From contig NZ_CP043661.1 in assembly GCF_014217565.1 (NCBI RefSeq), positions 1,178,001 through 1,242,000 of the forward strand: a stretch of 64,000 nt of DNA, in the 5' to 3' direction. Positions 1 through 7,369 of the stretch are shown here, in pieces; the first letter of the stretch is position 1; every line of letters begins with the position of its first letter. The notes beneath the pieces are model-generated. The model made no database searches, had not been told where the DNA came from, and worked only from the letters and a program-made list of their open reading frames with translations. The translations under genes and the position numbers were made by a program. The DNA is from Kribbella qitaiheensis (GTDB lineage Bacteria; Actinomycetota; Actinomycetes; Propionibacteriales; Kribbellaceae).

Positions 1-298
1 CGGCGACATCGGCCGGTGCCAACGTGTCGGAGTGCCGTTTCTGAAGCCTGTTCATGCTGATGGATTTGATCTGATCAGCCAGTGCGTAGCTGGTCACGTC
101 ACCCAGTTGGACGGCCGGGTGGAACGGCAGGCCGCGGTCTTTCGTGGTCAGCGGTACGACGATCGCGAGCCCGTTCGGCAAGGTGCACGCTAGCGGCGAG
201 CCGACCACGATCGCAGGCCGGCGGCCGGCTTGCTCGTGGCCGATCTGGGGGTTGAAATCCACCCACCAGACCTGCCACGGAGCTACTCGGGTCGTCAC
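1..298 (-). CDS. mazF: MazF/PemK-type endoribonuclease toxin, 3' end cut by window edge
   Basis: A GTG-started frame runs leftward and leaves the window after 99 codons. It opens VTTRVAPWQVWWVDFNP and continues with GRRPAIVVGSP and AIVVPLTTKDRG, the conserved first strands of the MazF/PemK fold. The family cleaves mRNA at short sequence motifs and is held inactive by its antitoxin. The start GTG shares four bases with the antitoxin stop (GTGA), so the pair is translationally coupled. The extreme C-terminus lies outside the window, so intactness cannot be judged. Family assignment is firm; the cleavage sequence is unknown. Confidence 0.85.
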   Translation of the reverse strand, partial: MTTRVAPWQVWWVDFNPQIGHEQAGRRPAIVVGSPLACTLPNGLAIVVPLTTKDRGLPFHPAVQLGDVTSYALADQIKSISMNRLQKRHSDTLAPADVA

Positions 299-510
299 CA
301 CTCAGCAACCTCGACATCGACGTCGGCCAATTCGCCGGCTTCTGCCCTGTAGTCATCCAGGGCTTGCGGGTCAGCCGCTAGGCGAGTGAGTGCGGTCGCA
401 GTCTTGTGCTCGAACAGCACGATCTGCAACGCCTCATCCAGACTGACCCCTCCCAACTCGTCCTCAGCAACGCGGGCCAGCTCGTCCCGCGTTGGGACTG
501 ATACACGCAT
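295..510 (-). CDS. Antitoxin of the MazF-type module
   Basis: This 71-residue acidic protein (MRVSVPTRDELARVAEDEL...) lies directly upstream of, and overlaps, the MazF-like toxin gene. Length, acidity and position fit a type II antitoxin that binds DNA with its N-terminus and wraps the toxin with its C-terminus. The ATG at 510 was chosen over an in-frame GTG at 540 because the longer form would translate through the inverted repeat at 512-538, which looks like the module's own operator. No specific antitoxin family was recognised from sequence alone. Confidence 0.7.
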   Translation of the reverse strand: MRVSVPTRDELARVAEDELGGVSLDEALQIVLFEHKTATALTRLAADPQALDDYRAEAGELADVDVEVAEW

Positions 511-511
511 C

Positions 512-538
512 GACGTATGCATGCATAAAGCATACGTC
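512..538. promoter_or_regulatory. Inverted-repeat operator of the toxin-antitoxin pair
   Basis: Perfect 9-bp arms GACGTATGC / GCATACGTC are separated by 9 bp of AT-rich sequence, ending two bases before the chosen antitoxin ATG. Position and symmetry fit autorepression by the antitoxin or the complex. Confidence 0.6.
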
Positions 539-705
539 ACCTATGTGCTAACTATGCATGGCTGCTGCGGATTGTGTGGTCAGTTTGCTCCCAGCTGAGG
601 CCAGCGAGACGGCAGCACCATGCCAGCCTTGGTCGACGGCGTCCTGCCCTGGTCCCTCCGGCCGGCGGGTCGCCGCGTAGCGGGATGGGAGAGCGGTGCG
701 CCAAG

Positions 706-852
706 CAGTTCATGCTCACCCCCGACGGCGTCGCCCGGCGGAGACAACTGCTGGAATCCTTCAGAGGTGGGGAGCCCCTCATGGCCAGCCTGACCCGGCA
801 AGAACAAGACACCCTTGAAGACCTGCTGTTGCGAGCCCTTTCCCGCCGGTAG
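706..852 (+). pseudogene. C-terminal remnant of a MarR-family regulator
   Basis: From about residue F-M-L-T-P onward the frame reads as the end of a MarR protein: LTPDGVARRRQLLESFRGG, then a helical tail ending LLLRALSRR and a stop. The wing is followed by the dimerisation helix, but the N-terminal helices and the recognition helix are absent, and the frame upstream (574-705) does not resemble the family. It is a truncated leftover. The rest of 541-962 holds no gene I can support. Confidence 0.55.
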
Positions 853-962
853 CCCACAAGATGTGACAACGCCCGGCACCCGCCGAGGGATACAGCTTCA
901 GGCTAACCGACGGAGCTACGTCTTTCTCCCTATGCCGGCTCCGGCCGAGTTGCCGAGTCGCG

Positions 963-1527
963 CTAGCTCTGGTTGCTGGTCGTATCCGCGTTGTTGACTG
1001 GACAGTTGCCTTCACTTCGGCCGCACGCTGCGAAGTCGCAGAGGCGACATAGCCACGGTTGTGGACGGTCGTGACTGTGGGCGGAGCGTTCCTCGGCTCT
1101 GGCGAGGGTGACTGTGGTCAGCATCGTGTCCAGCGCTGCCGCAAGGTTGTCGACCTCCTCCGAAGTCAACGCCGACAACGCGCTCGTCAGTGACTTCTCG
1201 CGCGCTTGACGTATCCGCACCGCCAGGCGACGGCCACGTAGGGTCAACACGACGGATACGGCCCGTCCGTCCTGCGCTCTGACCCGCTCGACGAGGCCCT
1301 CGGCGGCGAGGCGGTCGACGAGGCGGACGGTGCCCGAGTGGGTCAGGCCCCAGAGCGGAACTCAACTGGGTTACCGATCCGCCGTCGAGGAACTCGTGCA
1401 GCGCGGCCAGTGTGGCCGGGGCTGACGGGCCAAGTTCCGCAATCGCTTCGACGGCGGCGCTCATCCGGTCAGCGATCACGAGACTCAACGCGCCTAGGGC
1501 GTTGGCTGCGTGCTGGCTGCTTGACAT
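963..1527 (-). CDS. MarR-family transcriptional regulator (one-base frameshift)
   Basis: Two frames join into one 187-residue MarR protein. The first, MSSSQHAANALGALSLVIAD... to TQLSSALG, gives the N-terminal helices. The second, LTHSGTVRLVDRLAAEGLV then RAQDGRAVSVVLT, gives the recognition helix and wing. The tail LCRLCDFAACGRSEGNCP is the cysteine-rich end seen in many actinobacterial MarR proteins and may bind a metal or sense redox. Removing one base from the CCCC run at 1348-1351 restores the frame. It is divergent from the truncated VOC gene at 1557, its likely former target. Sequencing error and true pseudogene are both possible. Confidence 0.75.
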
Positions 1528-1556
1528 CGTTGACGACACCACTCTGGGTTATATGT

Positions 1557-1735
1557 ATGAGTCACACACAGTCAATAGGAGAGCGTGGCGAGCCGACGGC
1601 GGCGCTGTCGATGCTCAACATCGACAGCGCGGACCCAGCGAGGCTGGCGCGGTTCTACGCGGCCGCGCTCGGCTGGAAGGTCACCTACAGCGACGACAGT
1701 TACGGGATGGTCGAAGGCTGCCCGCCGTTCCCTTG
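1557..1735 (+). pseudogene. 5' fragment of a VOC (glyoxalase-like) gene
   Basis: The frame gives ALSMLNIDSADPARLARFYA then ALGWKVTYSDDSYGMVEG, the first beta-alpha-beta module of a vicinal-oxygen-chelate protein. It stops resembling the family at about 1720 and then reads into the complementary strand of the neighbouring monooxygenase fragment. Only about 50 of the usual 120 or more residues remain. An AGGAGAG at 1576 suggests the original start may lie downstream of the ATG at 1557. Function is lost. Confidence 0.6.
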
Positions 1736-1924
1736 TGCATCCGCAGGGAAACGAATCCCCGCTGGGCCTTCATGAACTCGGCCCCGCCTCCGAAAGAGGG
1801 CCAGGAACGCTTCGGTCCTCCCCTCCGGGACGACGGAGGTGTTGGCCAGGACGATGGGCCCGGTCTCCTCCTTGAGCTGCGCGAACATCGGTGTGTGCGG
1901 GTCGAGACTCGGCAGCTTGGCCAT
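1700..1924 (-). pseudogene. 5' fragment of an antibiotic-biosynthesis-monooxygenase (ABM) family gene
   Basis: The start MAKLPSLDPHTPMFAQL and VLANTSVVPEGRTEAFLALF is typical of small ABM-fold proteins. A frame change near 1790 is needed to continue as GGGAEFMKAQRGFVSLRMHKG; after that the resemblance ends where the oppositely oriented VOC fragment begins. It is truncated and frameshifted. Members are haem-degrading or quinone-forming oxygenases of about 100 residues; no activity is expected here. Confidence 0.6.
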
Positions 1925-1968
1925 TTTCGGTACTTCTCCTCGCTATCGGTCAGTGGATGTGTCCTGGC

Positions 1969-2412
1969 TCAGACGAGCGCGGCGACCAGCACAGCGAAGG
2001 CGGCGACGATGACTGCTACGCGGACGTAGTGGTAGCGGTCCCAGCGCTTCATCTGCTGCTTCCAGTCGTCGGGCCGGTTGTCGGGGGTCCAGGTCTTGCC
2101 CTGGTTGTTGATCGGGACGAGCAGCAGGACCGACATGATCACACTGACGATCAGCAGCGCGGCGGCGACGACGAGGACGGTGCCGTGGTGGTGCCATCCG
2201 GCGACGGCACAGATGCCGACGAGGACGAGCGAGCCGATGTACCAGACCGGCATCACGGCGCCGAGCATCCTGCCCCCGTGGGAGCGGGCCTGCTGATTGC
2301 TGTTGTCCGGGAGGGCGTTGAAGATCGGGTTCATGACGAAGGCGACGGAGAACTCCACCCCCACCATCAGACCGACGACCACGGTGGTGATGACCTGAAG
2401 TGCGCTGAGCAC
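1969..2412 (-). CDS. DUF1772 family membrane protein
   Basis: This 147-residue protein has four hydrophobic helices: roughly 3-28, 53-72, 78-98 and 125-147. The family contains anthrone-oxygenase-like proteins; NPIFNALPDN after helix 1 and the WDRYHYVR stretch before helix 4 fit it. Substrate is unknown. It is transcribed divergently from the TetR gene at 2505 across 92 bp that hold three related palindromes, so repression by that TetR is likely. Confidence 0.75.
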   Translation of the reverse strand: MLSALQVITTVVVGLMVGVEFSVAFVMNPIFNALPDNSNQQARSHGGRMLGAVMPVWYIGSLVLVGICAVAGWHHHGTVLVVAAALLIVSVIMSVLLLVPINNQGKTWTPDNRPDDWKQQMKRWDRYHYVRVAVIVAAFAVLVAALV

Positions 2413-2429
2413 GGGTACTCTCCTAAGAT

Positions 2430-2494
2430 CTAGCGCTGCTAGTTGATGTGAGCAACGCTAGCATTGCTGCCGCTTGCATGTCTAGCGATGCTAG
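2430..2494. promoter_or_regulatory. Three palindromic operators between DUF1772 and tetR
   Basis: Two perfect 5-3-5 palindromes, CTAGC-GCT-GCTAG (2430-2442) and CTAGC-GAT-GCTAG (2482-2494), flank a near copy, CTAGC-ATT-GCTGC (2458-2470). Two of them cover the probable promoters of both divergent genes. They are the expected binding sites of the adjacent TetR protein. Confidence 0.7.
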
Positions 2495-2504
2495 GATTCG
2501 AGTT

Positions 2505-3083
2505 ATGTCGGTACACGAACGCAAGGAGCGCGAACGGGCGGACCGCGAACGCCTCATCGTGGCGACGGCCCGTGAACTCGCCGAGCAACAGGGCTGGGAC
2601 GCGGTCACCACGCGCCGGCTGGCCGAGCGCATCGAGTACAGCCAGCCCGTGCTCTACAGCCATTTCCGCGGCAAGCGCGAGATCATCGGCGCCGTCGCCC
2701 TCCAAGGCGCCACAGAGATGGCCGCGGCGGTGCGGGCCGCGACCGCCGCCGTGGACGACCCGCACGAGCGGGTCGCCGCCCTCGCGCGCGCCTACCTCGA
2801 CTTCGCCGCACGCAACCCGGCGGTCTACGACGCCATCTTCCAACTCGACGGCGGTCTGGCGTACGCACAGGACGACACCCCGGAACCTCTCAAGGACGCC
2901 TTCGCCGCGCTGCTGGAGTGCCTCGGCGAGGTCGCCGGGGACGACGTCCACCCTGGGCTGTTCACCGAGGTGTTCTGGGCGTCCCTGCACGGGGTGGCGA
3001 CCCTGACCCGGTCGGGACGGCTGCTGCCCGGCGACACCGAGCAGAGGATAGAACTGCTGGTGGACCGCCTCGCCGTGCTCTGA
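2505..3083 (+). CDS. TetR/AcrR-family transcriptional repressor
   Basis: This 192-residue protein has an N-terminal helix-turn-helix at about residues 13-55: LIVATARELAEQQGWDAVTT, then RRLAERIEYSQPVLYSHFRG with the family's typical Y-x-HF ending. The C-terminal helical domain, with FWASLHGVATLTRSG near the end, resembles the TetR_C subfamily with a WxxxHG motif. The ATG at 2505 was chosen because earlier in-frame codons run through the operator cluster. It is expected to repress itself and the divergent DUF1772 gene; the ligand is unknown. Confidence 0.85.
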   Translation: MSVHERKERERADRERLIVATARELAEQQGWDAVTTRRLAERIEYSQPVLYSHFRGKREIIGAVALQGATEMAAAVRAATAAVDDPHERVAALARAYLDFAARNPAVYDAIFQLDGGLAYAQDDTPEPLKDAFAALLECLGEVAGDDVHPGLFTEVFWASLHGVATLTRSGRLLPGDTEQRIELLVDRLAVL

Positions 3084-3107
3084 CACACCATCCCGCGGGC
3101 ACGCAGC

Positions 3108-3125
3108 CGGGGCCCTCGGGCCCCG
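3108..3125 (+). terminator. Short GC-rich hairpin after tetR
   Basis: CGGGGCCC / GGGCCCCG arms lie 24 bp after the tetR stop. There is no T-run, as is common in actinobacteria. Confidence 0.4.
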
Positions 3126-3350
3126 CCGCTGCCTGCCTGCGGCATCGCTTCCGCGTCTTGCTAGACGGACCAGCTGCGCTCACCGTCGATAGGCAGGGGT
3201 CTTGGCGCGGGAAGCGTCGTTCGGGCCAGCCGGGCCAGATAGTCGTGCAGCCACGCCACCTCGCCATGTGCATCGCTAACCTCAGCCGGCCAGCGGACTG
3301 GTCGAGCCGGTGGAGCACTGTCAGGTTGGTTCTGACCGTGTTCTGTGACG

Positions 3351-3566
3351 TCAGATCTCCCTGAATTCCGACGGCACCTGCTTGTCGGGCTGGAACTTGC
3401 AGTCCTTGAGGTCGTGCGCGTACGCCTTCACCGTGTTCGGCGAACGACGCTGATCAGTCAGGTGCGACAAGAACTGCTCGTCCGGCACCACCTGGCGCCA
3501 GTCATCGCCCAGCACGGTCCACGACTCTTCACCAGCCCCGACAGGAGCCACCCGCTGTACCCACAT
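3351..3566 (-). pseudogene. N-terminal fragment of a tyrosine recombinase/integrase
   Basis: The frame begins MWVQRVAPVGAGEESWTVLG and contains FLSHLTDQRRSPNTVKAYAHDLK, the SAM-like core-binding domain signature (SPNTVKAYAHDL) of phage-type integrases. Family-like sequence stops right after it, and no catalytic domain with R-H-R-Y residues follows. About 70 residues remain of a protein that normally exceeds 300. It marks a decayed mobile element. 3126-3350 holds no gene. Confidence 0.65.
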
Positions 3567-3686
3567 CGACTCTCCCGCCGTGTCGTAGACACGAGAACCT
3601 AGGGCTGTCCAACAGGACAGCCAGGGACGCCCGTCGGCGAGTCCGCGACGTGTTGAACACCTGACCTGCGACCTCAGATAACGCCG

Positions 3687-3794
3687 TACGCCGGCGGGCA
3701 GCTGGGCACTGGCCGCGACCGCGACGTCGGGGAACCGGTGGGTCAGGTCTTTGCGCTGCCGCGACCACAACCTCGCTCCGCTGCCGGAGCGCAC
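3687..3794 (-). pseudogene. Fragment of an ATP-dependent DNA ligase
   Basis: About 36 residues read GARLWSRQRKDLTHRFPDV and AASAQLPAGV. This matches the stretch of actinobacterial ATP-dependent ligases between the nucleotidylation lysine region and the 'DGELV' motif. Nothing on either side extends the match. It is a scrap left by rearrangement. The call rests on remembered family sequence, so confidence is limited. 3795-4051 holds no gene I can support. Confidence 0.4.
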
Positions 3795-4051
3795 TATGGC
3801 GAGCCGGCTAATTGACTCAACTCTTCAGCGTGCCGGTCGGCTCGTCGGTCGGTGGGCTGGAGAGGATCTGCGGATGGCAGTTGTTGAATTGGGGCCGGGT
3901 GGTGCGGTTTGAGTCAGGGCTGCGATGGCGGTGCTGTTCCCGGACGATTCGGAGCACCTGGCTGCTCGTACCAATCTGACCGGTGGTCCCTGGGGCATCG
4001 TAGGGTTAGGCACGGCAACCTAAGCGATCCGGTCAGACCACAACCAAGCAG

Positions 4052-5036
4052 GTGACAGCTTTGGCGCAGGACCTCGATCCTGAACTCGCGAGGAGCATGA
4101 GAGCCGCGTTCGGAGGCGTCGGCGAGGGTCCGCGGCCCGACCCGATCGCGGCGGCAGTACGCAGAGAAGCGGCACACGAGTCCGCGAAGCAGGCTGCCGC
4201 AACAGAGCAGGCCCGCGCAGAACGCGGCAGCGGAGAAGCACGCTCTCGTCGATGCGATCGGGACGGCGCGGGACACCATCAGCGCCGCGAGCCGCGGCGT
4301 GGCCGAGGCCGGCGCGCAAGCACCCACGGCCGACGACCTCCGCGACGCCCTGGGGACCACCTTGGCCGTGCACGCAACTGCCGACCGGACCGCGACCGAG
4401 CAGACCATGGCCGGGCAGCCCGAGACCGCCGTGGCCGCCGCGCAGACTGCGGAACGTAGGCAAGCAACGCAGCACCTCGCCCAGACCGTCCGCGCCTGGG
4501 GGGAGCGAATGGCGCAGGTGGCAGAGGCGATCAAGCCGCTTGAAGATCAGCTGCGGACTGCGCAAACGACGCTCGGAGACACCGCCACCAAAGCGCCTGA
4601 AGCCCTGCGCACCGACTTCGATCGCTTGCACACGGCGCTCCAGACGAATCAGGACTCGATGGCCACCCTCCACCGGAATCTCGAGTCCATGTCCTCCCGT
4701 GCTGAGTTCGCTGCCGGCTACACGCCGACACCGCCGGGGCTGTCTCCCGATGGGGGTGTCGTCTTGGCAGACACCTTCACGACGGACGAACTCACTTCCG
4801 ACCTAGCAGCAGAGTTGGACGAGCGCCTGGGCCGCGTCACACCGGGTGCGGCACTCGATCAGCTCCGGTCCGACCTGAGCAAGACCACGTTCCAGATCGA
4901 CGAGTTGGCGTCCCGGATCGACAGTTCCGAACCGGCTGCCGCCTCGGTGCAGGCCTCGCAGCGAGCGCAAGGCGCGCGCGACTCGGTGCACCGTGATACA
5001 CGGGGGGCACTACGTGGCTCAAGTCCCGCACGGTGA
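4052..5036 (+). CDS. Ala/Glu/Thr-rich coiled-coil protein of unknown function (one-base frameshift)
   Basis: Two frames join near the CCC run at 4212-4214 (one extra base) into a protein of about 327 residues. It starts MTALAQDLDPELARSMRAAF and continues through long charged helical stretches such as AEAIKPLEDQLRTAQTTLGD. A second helical block contains ALDQLRSDLSKTTFQIDELA. No signal peptide or membrane segment is visible. I do not recognise the family; composition suggests a long coiled coil, perhaps structural or plasmid/phage related given the mobile-element scraps upstream. The last 25 residues look out of frame, so the true end may be earlier. Confidence 0.5.
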
Positions 5037-5260
5037 CACTTGGTGCACGAGCTTCCGCAGCGAAAGCTACGTCCTGGGATCACACCTTGACGGGGTTCAG
5101 TGAATGTAGCCGTCCCATTTGGGTTCAGCGCGATCGAGCCGGGCTTGAAACGGGTCGGGATGGTCTCCACCGAGTGAGTCAGCTCGACGTCGACCGGGCC
5201 GGCCAGATCGGCGGGCAGCCGGACCACGGCCGAGTCAATGCGCCGTGCTCGGTCAGGCAT
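4859..5260 (-). CDS. Possible small protein downstream of the Cys-rich gene, C-terminus uncertain
   Basis: The first 60 or so codons (MPDRARRIDSAVVRLPADLA, then VDVELTHSVETIPTRFKPGS) look like a genuine globular protein and overlap the preceding small gene by 8 bp. The later part runs antisense to the coiled-coil gene and looks non-coding, so a frameshift or earlier end is likely. Not recognised. Confidence 0.25.
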   Translation of the reverse strand: MPDRARRIDSAVVRLPADLAGPVDVELTHSVETIPTRFKPGSIALNPNGTATFTEPRQGVIPGRSFRCGSSCTKCHRAGLEPRSAPRVSRCTESRAPCARCEACTEAAAGSELSIRDANSSIWNVVLLRSDRS

Positions 5261-5456
5261 CGTCGTCTCGCGGATCCGGGCGGCGCTGCGGCTGGTGAAC
5301 AGTCGACCAGTCGACCAGGCTCACGCTCGCGTCCTGGTCGCGGTTGTTCGGGCAGTGCGGTGAGTGGACCAGGACGTCGACCGCCCCGTCGCACCTGCCG
5401 CACCGCCAGGCCATGGCCGTTAGCTCATATCGCCGTACGGGGCCGGAACAGCGCAT
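5253..5456 (-). CDS. Small putative zinc-binding protein
   Basis: A 67-residue frame has WRCGRCDGAVDVLVHSPHC: a CxxC pair followed by H and C, a plausible zinc site. It overlaps the next leftward frame. Not recognised; it could be a plasmid or phage protein. 5457-5501 is empty. Confidence 0.35.
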   Translation of the reverse strand: MRCSGPVRRYELTAMAWRCGRCDGAVDVLVHSPHCPNNRDQDASVSLVDWSTVHQPQRRPDPRDDDA

Positions 5457-5501
5457 TCGACTCCGTCGCCGACGGGTGGCCGGCGTAGTGTCACCAGCGG
5501 C

Positions 5502-5690
5502 TTAGATCACAACGAACATTCCGGCCCGGGCTGCAATCAGTACTACGGCTGCCGCGGGGTCGGCGCGACCTTCGCCAGGCGGCCGGCCAAGAACGCTCGC
5601 ATGACCTGGGCGACCTCCGGGTAGGACTGCGCGCCGGAGAATAGTGTCCGCACGGCGGCCGCCCCTGCGGGGTGGCATAGTCCGGCGTAA
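5502..5690 (-). pseudogene. C-terminal remnant of a TetR-family regulator
   Basis: The minus strand reads AVRTLFSGAQSYPEVAQVMR then AFLAGRLAKVAP, followed after a frame change by DPAAAVVLIAARAGMFVVI and a stop. This resembles the end of a TetR ligand-binding domain. The DNA-binding domain is missing. It sits head to head with the SRPBCC gene and was probably its repressor. Confidence 0.4.
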
Positions 5691-5691
5691 T

Positions 5692-5708
5692 TGCAACGCG
5701 GAGTTGCA
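5692..5708. promoter_or_regulatory. Inverted repeat upstream of the SRPBCC gene
   Basis: TGCAAC-GCGGA-GTTGCA, with 6-bp perfect arms, ends 17 bp before the SRPBCC start. It is a TetR-type operator candidate that may have outlived the truncated regulator next to it. Confidence 0.45.
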
Positions 5709-5725
5709 TCAACGAAGGATGGCAG

Positions 5726-6223
5726 ATGACCAACTCGCTTTTCTACACCGGCCCGTCGATCACTGTCCTGCACGAGGAGTACGCGAAGAAGAGCCGGATC
5801 GACGACCGGGCCGCGATCCAGGGGCGCCGGGAGATCGTCATCGCGGCGCCGATCGAGCGGGTCTGGCAGAAACTGAGCGATGTCCCGAGCTGGGACACCA
5901 ACCTCGAGCCCGGCGTGAAGGACATCCAGCTTGAGAACGGCGTCACGGTCGATGGCCGGTTCACCCGGGCCAAAAGCGGCGCGAAGATGAAGGCGCGCTT
6001 CGCCGTCGTCGACGGCCCGCACGAGATCGCCTGGACAGGCGCGGCCTTCGGCGCCAAGGTCGTCCACCGCTTCACCCTGGAGTCCACCGGCGAGAACTCC
6101 ACCCGGGTCGTCGTCGAGGAGTCGATGGCCGGCCCGCTCTTCGGCCTCTTCTTCAACTCCAAGAAGCTCGGCGCCGTGCTGGTCGAGTCGCTGGACACGC
6201 TGAAGCGGGCTTCCGAGGGCTGA
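5726..6223 (+). CDS. SRPBCC (START/Bet v1-like) family protein
   Basis: This 165-residue protein has REIVIAAPIERVWQKLSDVP at about 36-55, which is the canonical first strand and helix of the polyketide-cyclase/SRPBCC fold. It is followed by WDTNLEPGVKDIQLENG and the later strands FTLESTGENSTRVVVEESM. The last part, GPLFGLFFNSKKLGAVLVES, matches the amphipathic C-terminal helix that closes the hydrophobic cavity. Members bind or modify small hydrophobic molecules; the ligand here is unknown. An AAGGAT ribosome site lies 12 bases upstream. Upstream are an inverted repeat and a dead TetR fragment, so the gene may now be constitutive. Confidence 0.8.
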   Translation: MTNSLFYTGPSITVLHEEYAKKSRIDDRAAIQGRREIVIAAPIERVWQKLSDVPSWDTNLEPGVKDIQLENGVTVDGRFTRAKSGAKMKARFAVVDGPHEIAWTGAAFGAKVVHRFTLESTGENSTRVVVEESMAGPLFGLFFNSKKLGAVLVESLDTLKRASEG

Positions 6224-6232
6224 GGGTTCGAT

Positions 6233-6262
6233 CCCCGCCCGCCCGGCGAGCGGCGGGCGGGG
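6233..6262 (+). terminator. Strong hairpin after the SRPBCC gene
   Basis: CCCCGCCCGCC / GGCGGGCGGGG, 11-bp perfect arms with an 8-base loop, starts 9 bases after the stop. It also serves the convergent DUF1905 gene. Confidence 0.65.
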
Positions 6263-6271
6263 CCGTAGTAC

Positions 6272-6594
6272 TCAGGCTGAGATCGGCAGCGGGGTCCGCT
6301 CGACGTGCAGGATCCGGTGCAGCCAGGTGACCGCGAGGATCCGGATCACTGCGGGCAGCGGGTGACGGAGGACCAGTTCCACCTCGACCTCGTCGCCGAT
6401 CGCCACACCGGCGGCGTTGCTGAGACCGAGCAGGTGACGGCCGCGCAAGATGGCGACGCGGCTCCTCCAGCAATGCCCGTTGACCGTGATCGTCACCGGC
6501 GGACGCGCGCCCCGCCGAGCGCCGCTACCACCTCGGACGGAACTTCCAGACCCCGCATGGGCTCAGGCGGCTCGACGTAGGCCCGAAACTTCAT
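6272..6594 (-). pseudogene. DUF1905 family gene, frameshifted
   Basis: The start MKFRAYVEPPEPMRGLEVPS is followed by VVAALGGAR, and in another frame by PPVTITVNGHCWRSRVAILR and GRHLLGLSNA, then GDEVEVELVL. This is the compact beta-barrel DUF1905 family. A 2-base excess in the GCGCGCG run near 6512 breaks the frame, and the last 30 residues do not look like the family. A very good AGGAGGAG ribosome site precedes the ATG. Function of the family is unknown. It could be a sequencing artefact plus a degenerate end. Confidence 0.6.
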
Positions 6595-6691
6595 GATCTC
6601 CTCCTGTTCGTCCTGCCAGGGTCACAGCTGTCCGGGACGGCGGCGGCAGGCGGCCCGCCGTCCCGGACGGGCTGGGAGACAAAGACCGCGG

Positions 6692-7105
6692 CTACTCCGC
6701 GTAGGGCTGGTCGGTTCCTTGGGCGCTGTAGCCGACACTCCAGATGTAGCCGTCCGGATCGGCGAAGGTACCGCCGTACCCGCCCCACGGCAGAGCACCG
6801 GCGGGCTTGAGGACCGTGGCGCCGGCCTTCTCCGCCTCCGCCATCACCTCATCGACCCGGACCTCACTACGGACGACATAGGTCAGAACCAGCCCGCTGA
6901 AACCGCTGCCTTCCTGGTCCGTGCCCACCTGGCCGGCCAGGCCTTCGCGGCCGTAGAAGCCGACGGGCGAGGCGCCGTCCGCTTCGAAGAACACCGAGAT
7001 GCGGTAGTCGCTCTGGATCTTCCAGCCGAGCCCCTCGACGTAGAACTGCTTGGCCCGGTCCATGTCCCTGACACCAAGAAGAATCGAGCTGACGTGTGCC
7101 TTCAT
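6692..7105 (-). CDS. VOC family protein (glyoxalase/bleomycin-resistance fold)
   Basis: This 137-residue protein has two beta-alpha-beta-beta-beta modules. The first begins HVSSILLGVRDMDRAKQFYV, the second ends GGTFADPDGYIWSVGY, with the usual terminal metal-ligand region (DPDGYIW). Substrate is unknown. It is divergent from the TetR gene at 7370 across a region with two strong palindromes, so it is probably under that regulator and may act on a toxic compound sensed by it. Complete and normal in length. Confidence 0.85.
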   Translation of the reverse strand: MKAHVSSILLGVRDMDRAKQFYVEGLGWKIQSDYRISVFFEADGASPVGFYGREGLAGQVGTDQEGSGFSGLVLTYVVRSEVRVDEVMAEAEKAGATVLKPAGALPWGGYGGTFADPDGYIWSVGYSAQGTDQPYAE

Positions 7106-7266
7106 GTCCTACTCCTCAAATATGGATGATCATGTGATGCATGGGTGGTTATGTGCCCGGCCGAGCATCCCGGCAGATACGGACGCCACCCCGGCGCATG
7201 TGTCGCCGCCCCGATCTGGGGGGTGATTGTCTTGTCGTTCGAGGGCATCGAGTTCATCTCCCTCAA

Positions 7267-7344
7267 ACGACACGCTACGTAGCGTTGCATTGCGTTTAGA
7301 TGGTAGATCAACGGCCGACCGCGCGTCAATACGAAACGTGTCGT
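7267..7344. promoter_or_regulatory. Palindromic operators between VOC and tetR genes
   Basis: A 14-bp perfect palindrome ACGCTACGTAGCGT is at 7272-7285. An 8-bp inverted pair ACGACACG (7267-7274) / CGTGTCGT (7337-7344) spans the region. Expected to bind the divergent TetR regulator. Confidence 0.55.
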
Positions 7345-7369
7345 AGCGTCTGTGCGGTAGTATCGAGCC

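Noticed and set aside
4299..5036. The second coiled-coil frame as an independent gene
   Set aside because: Coding character continues upstream of its first start codon to the CCC run at 4212, so it is the rest of the gene starting at 4052.
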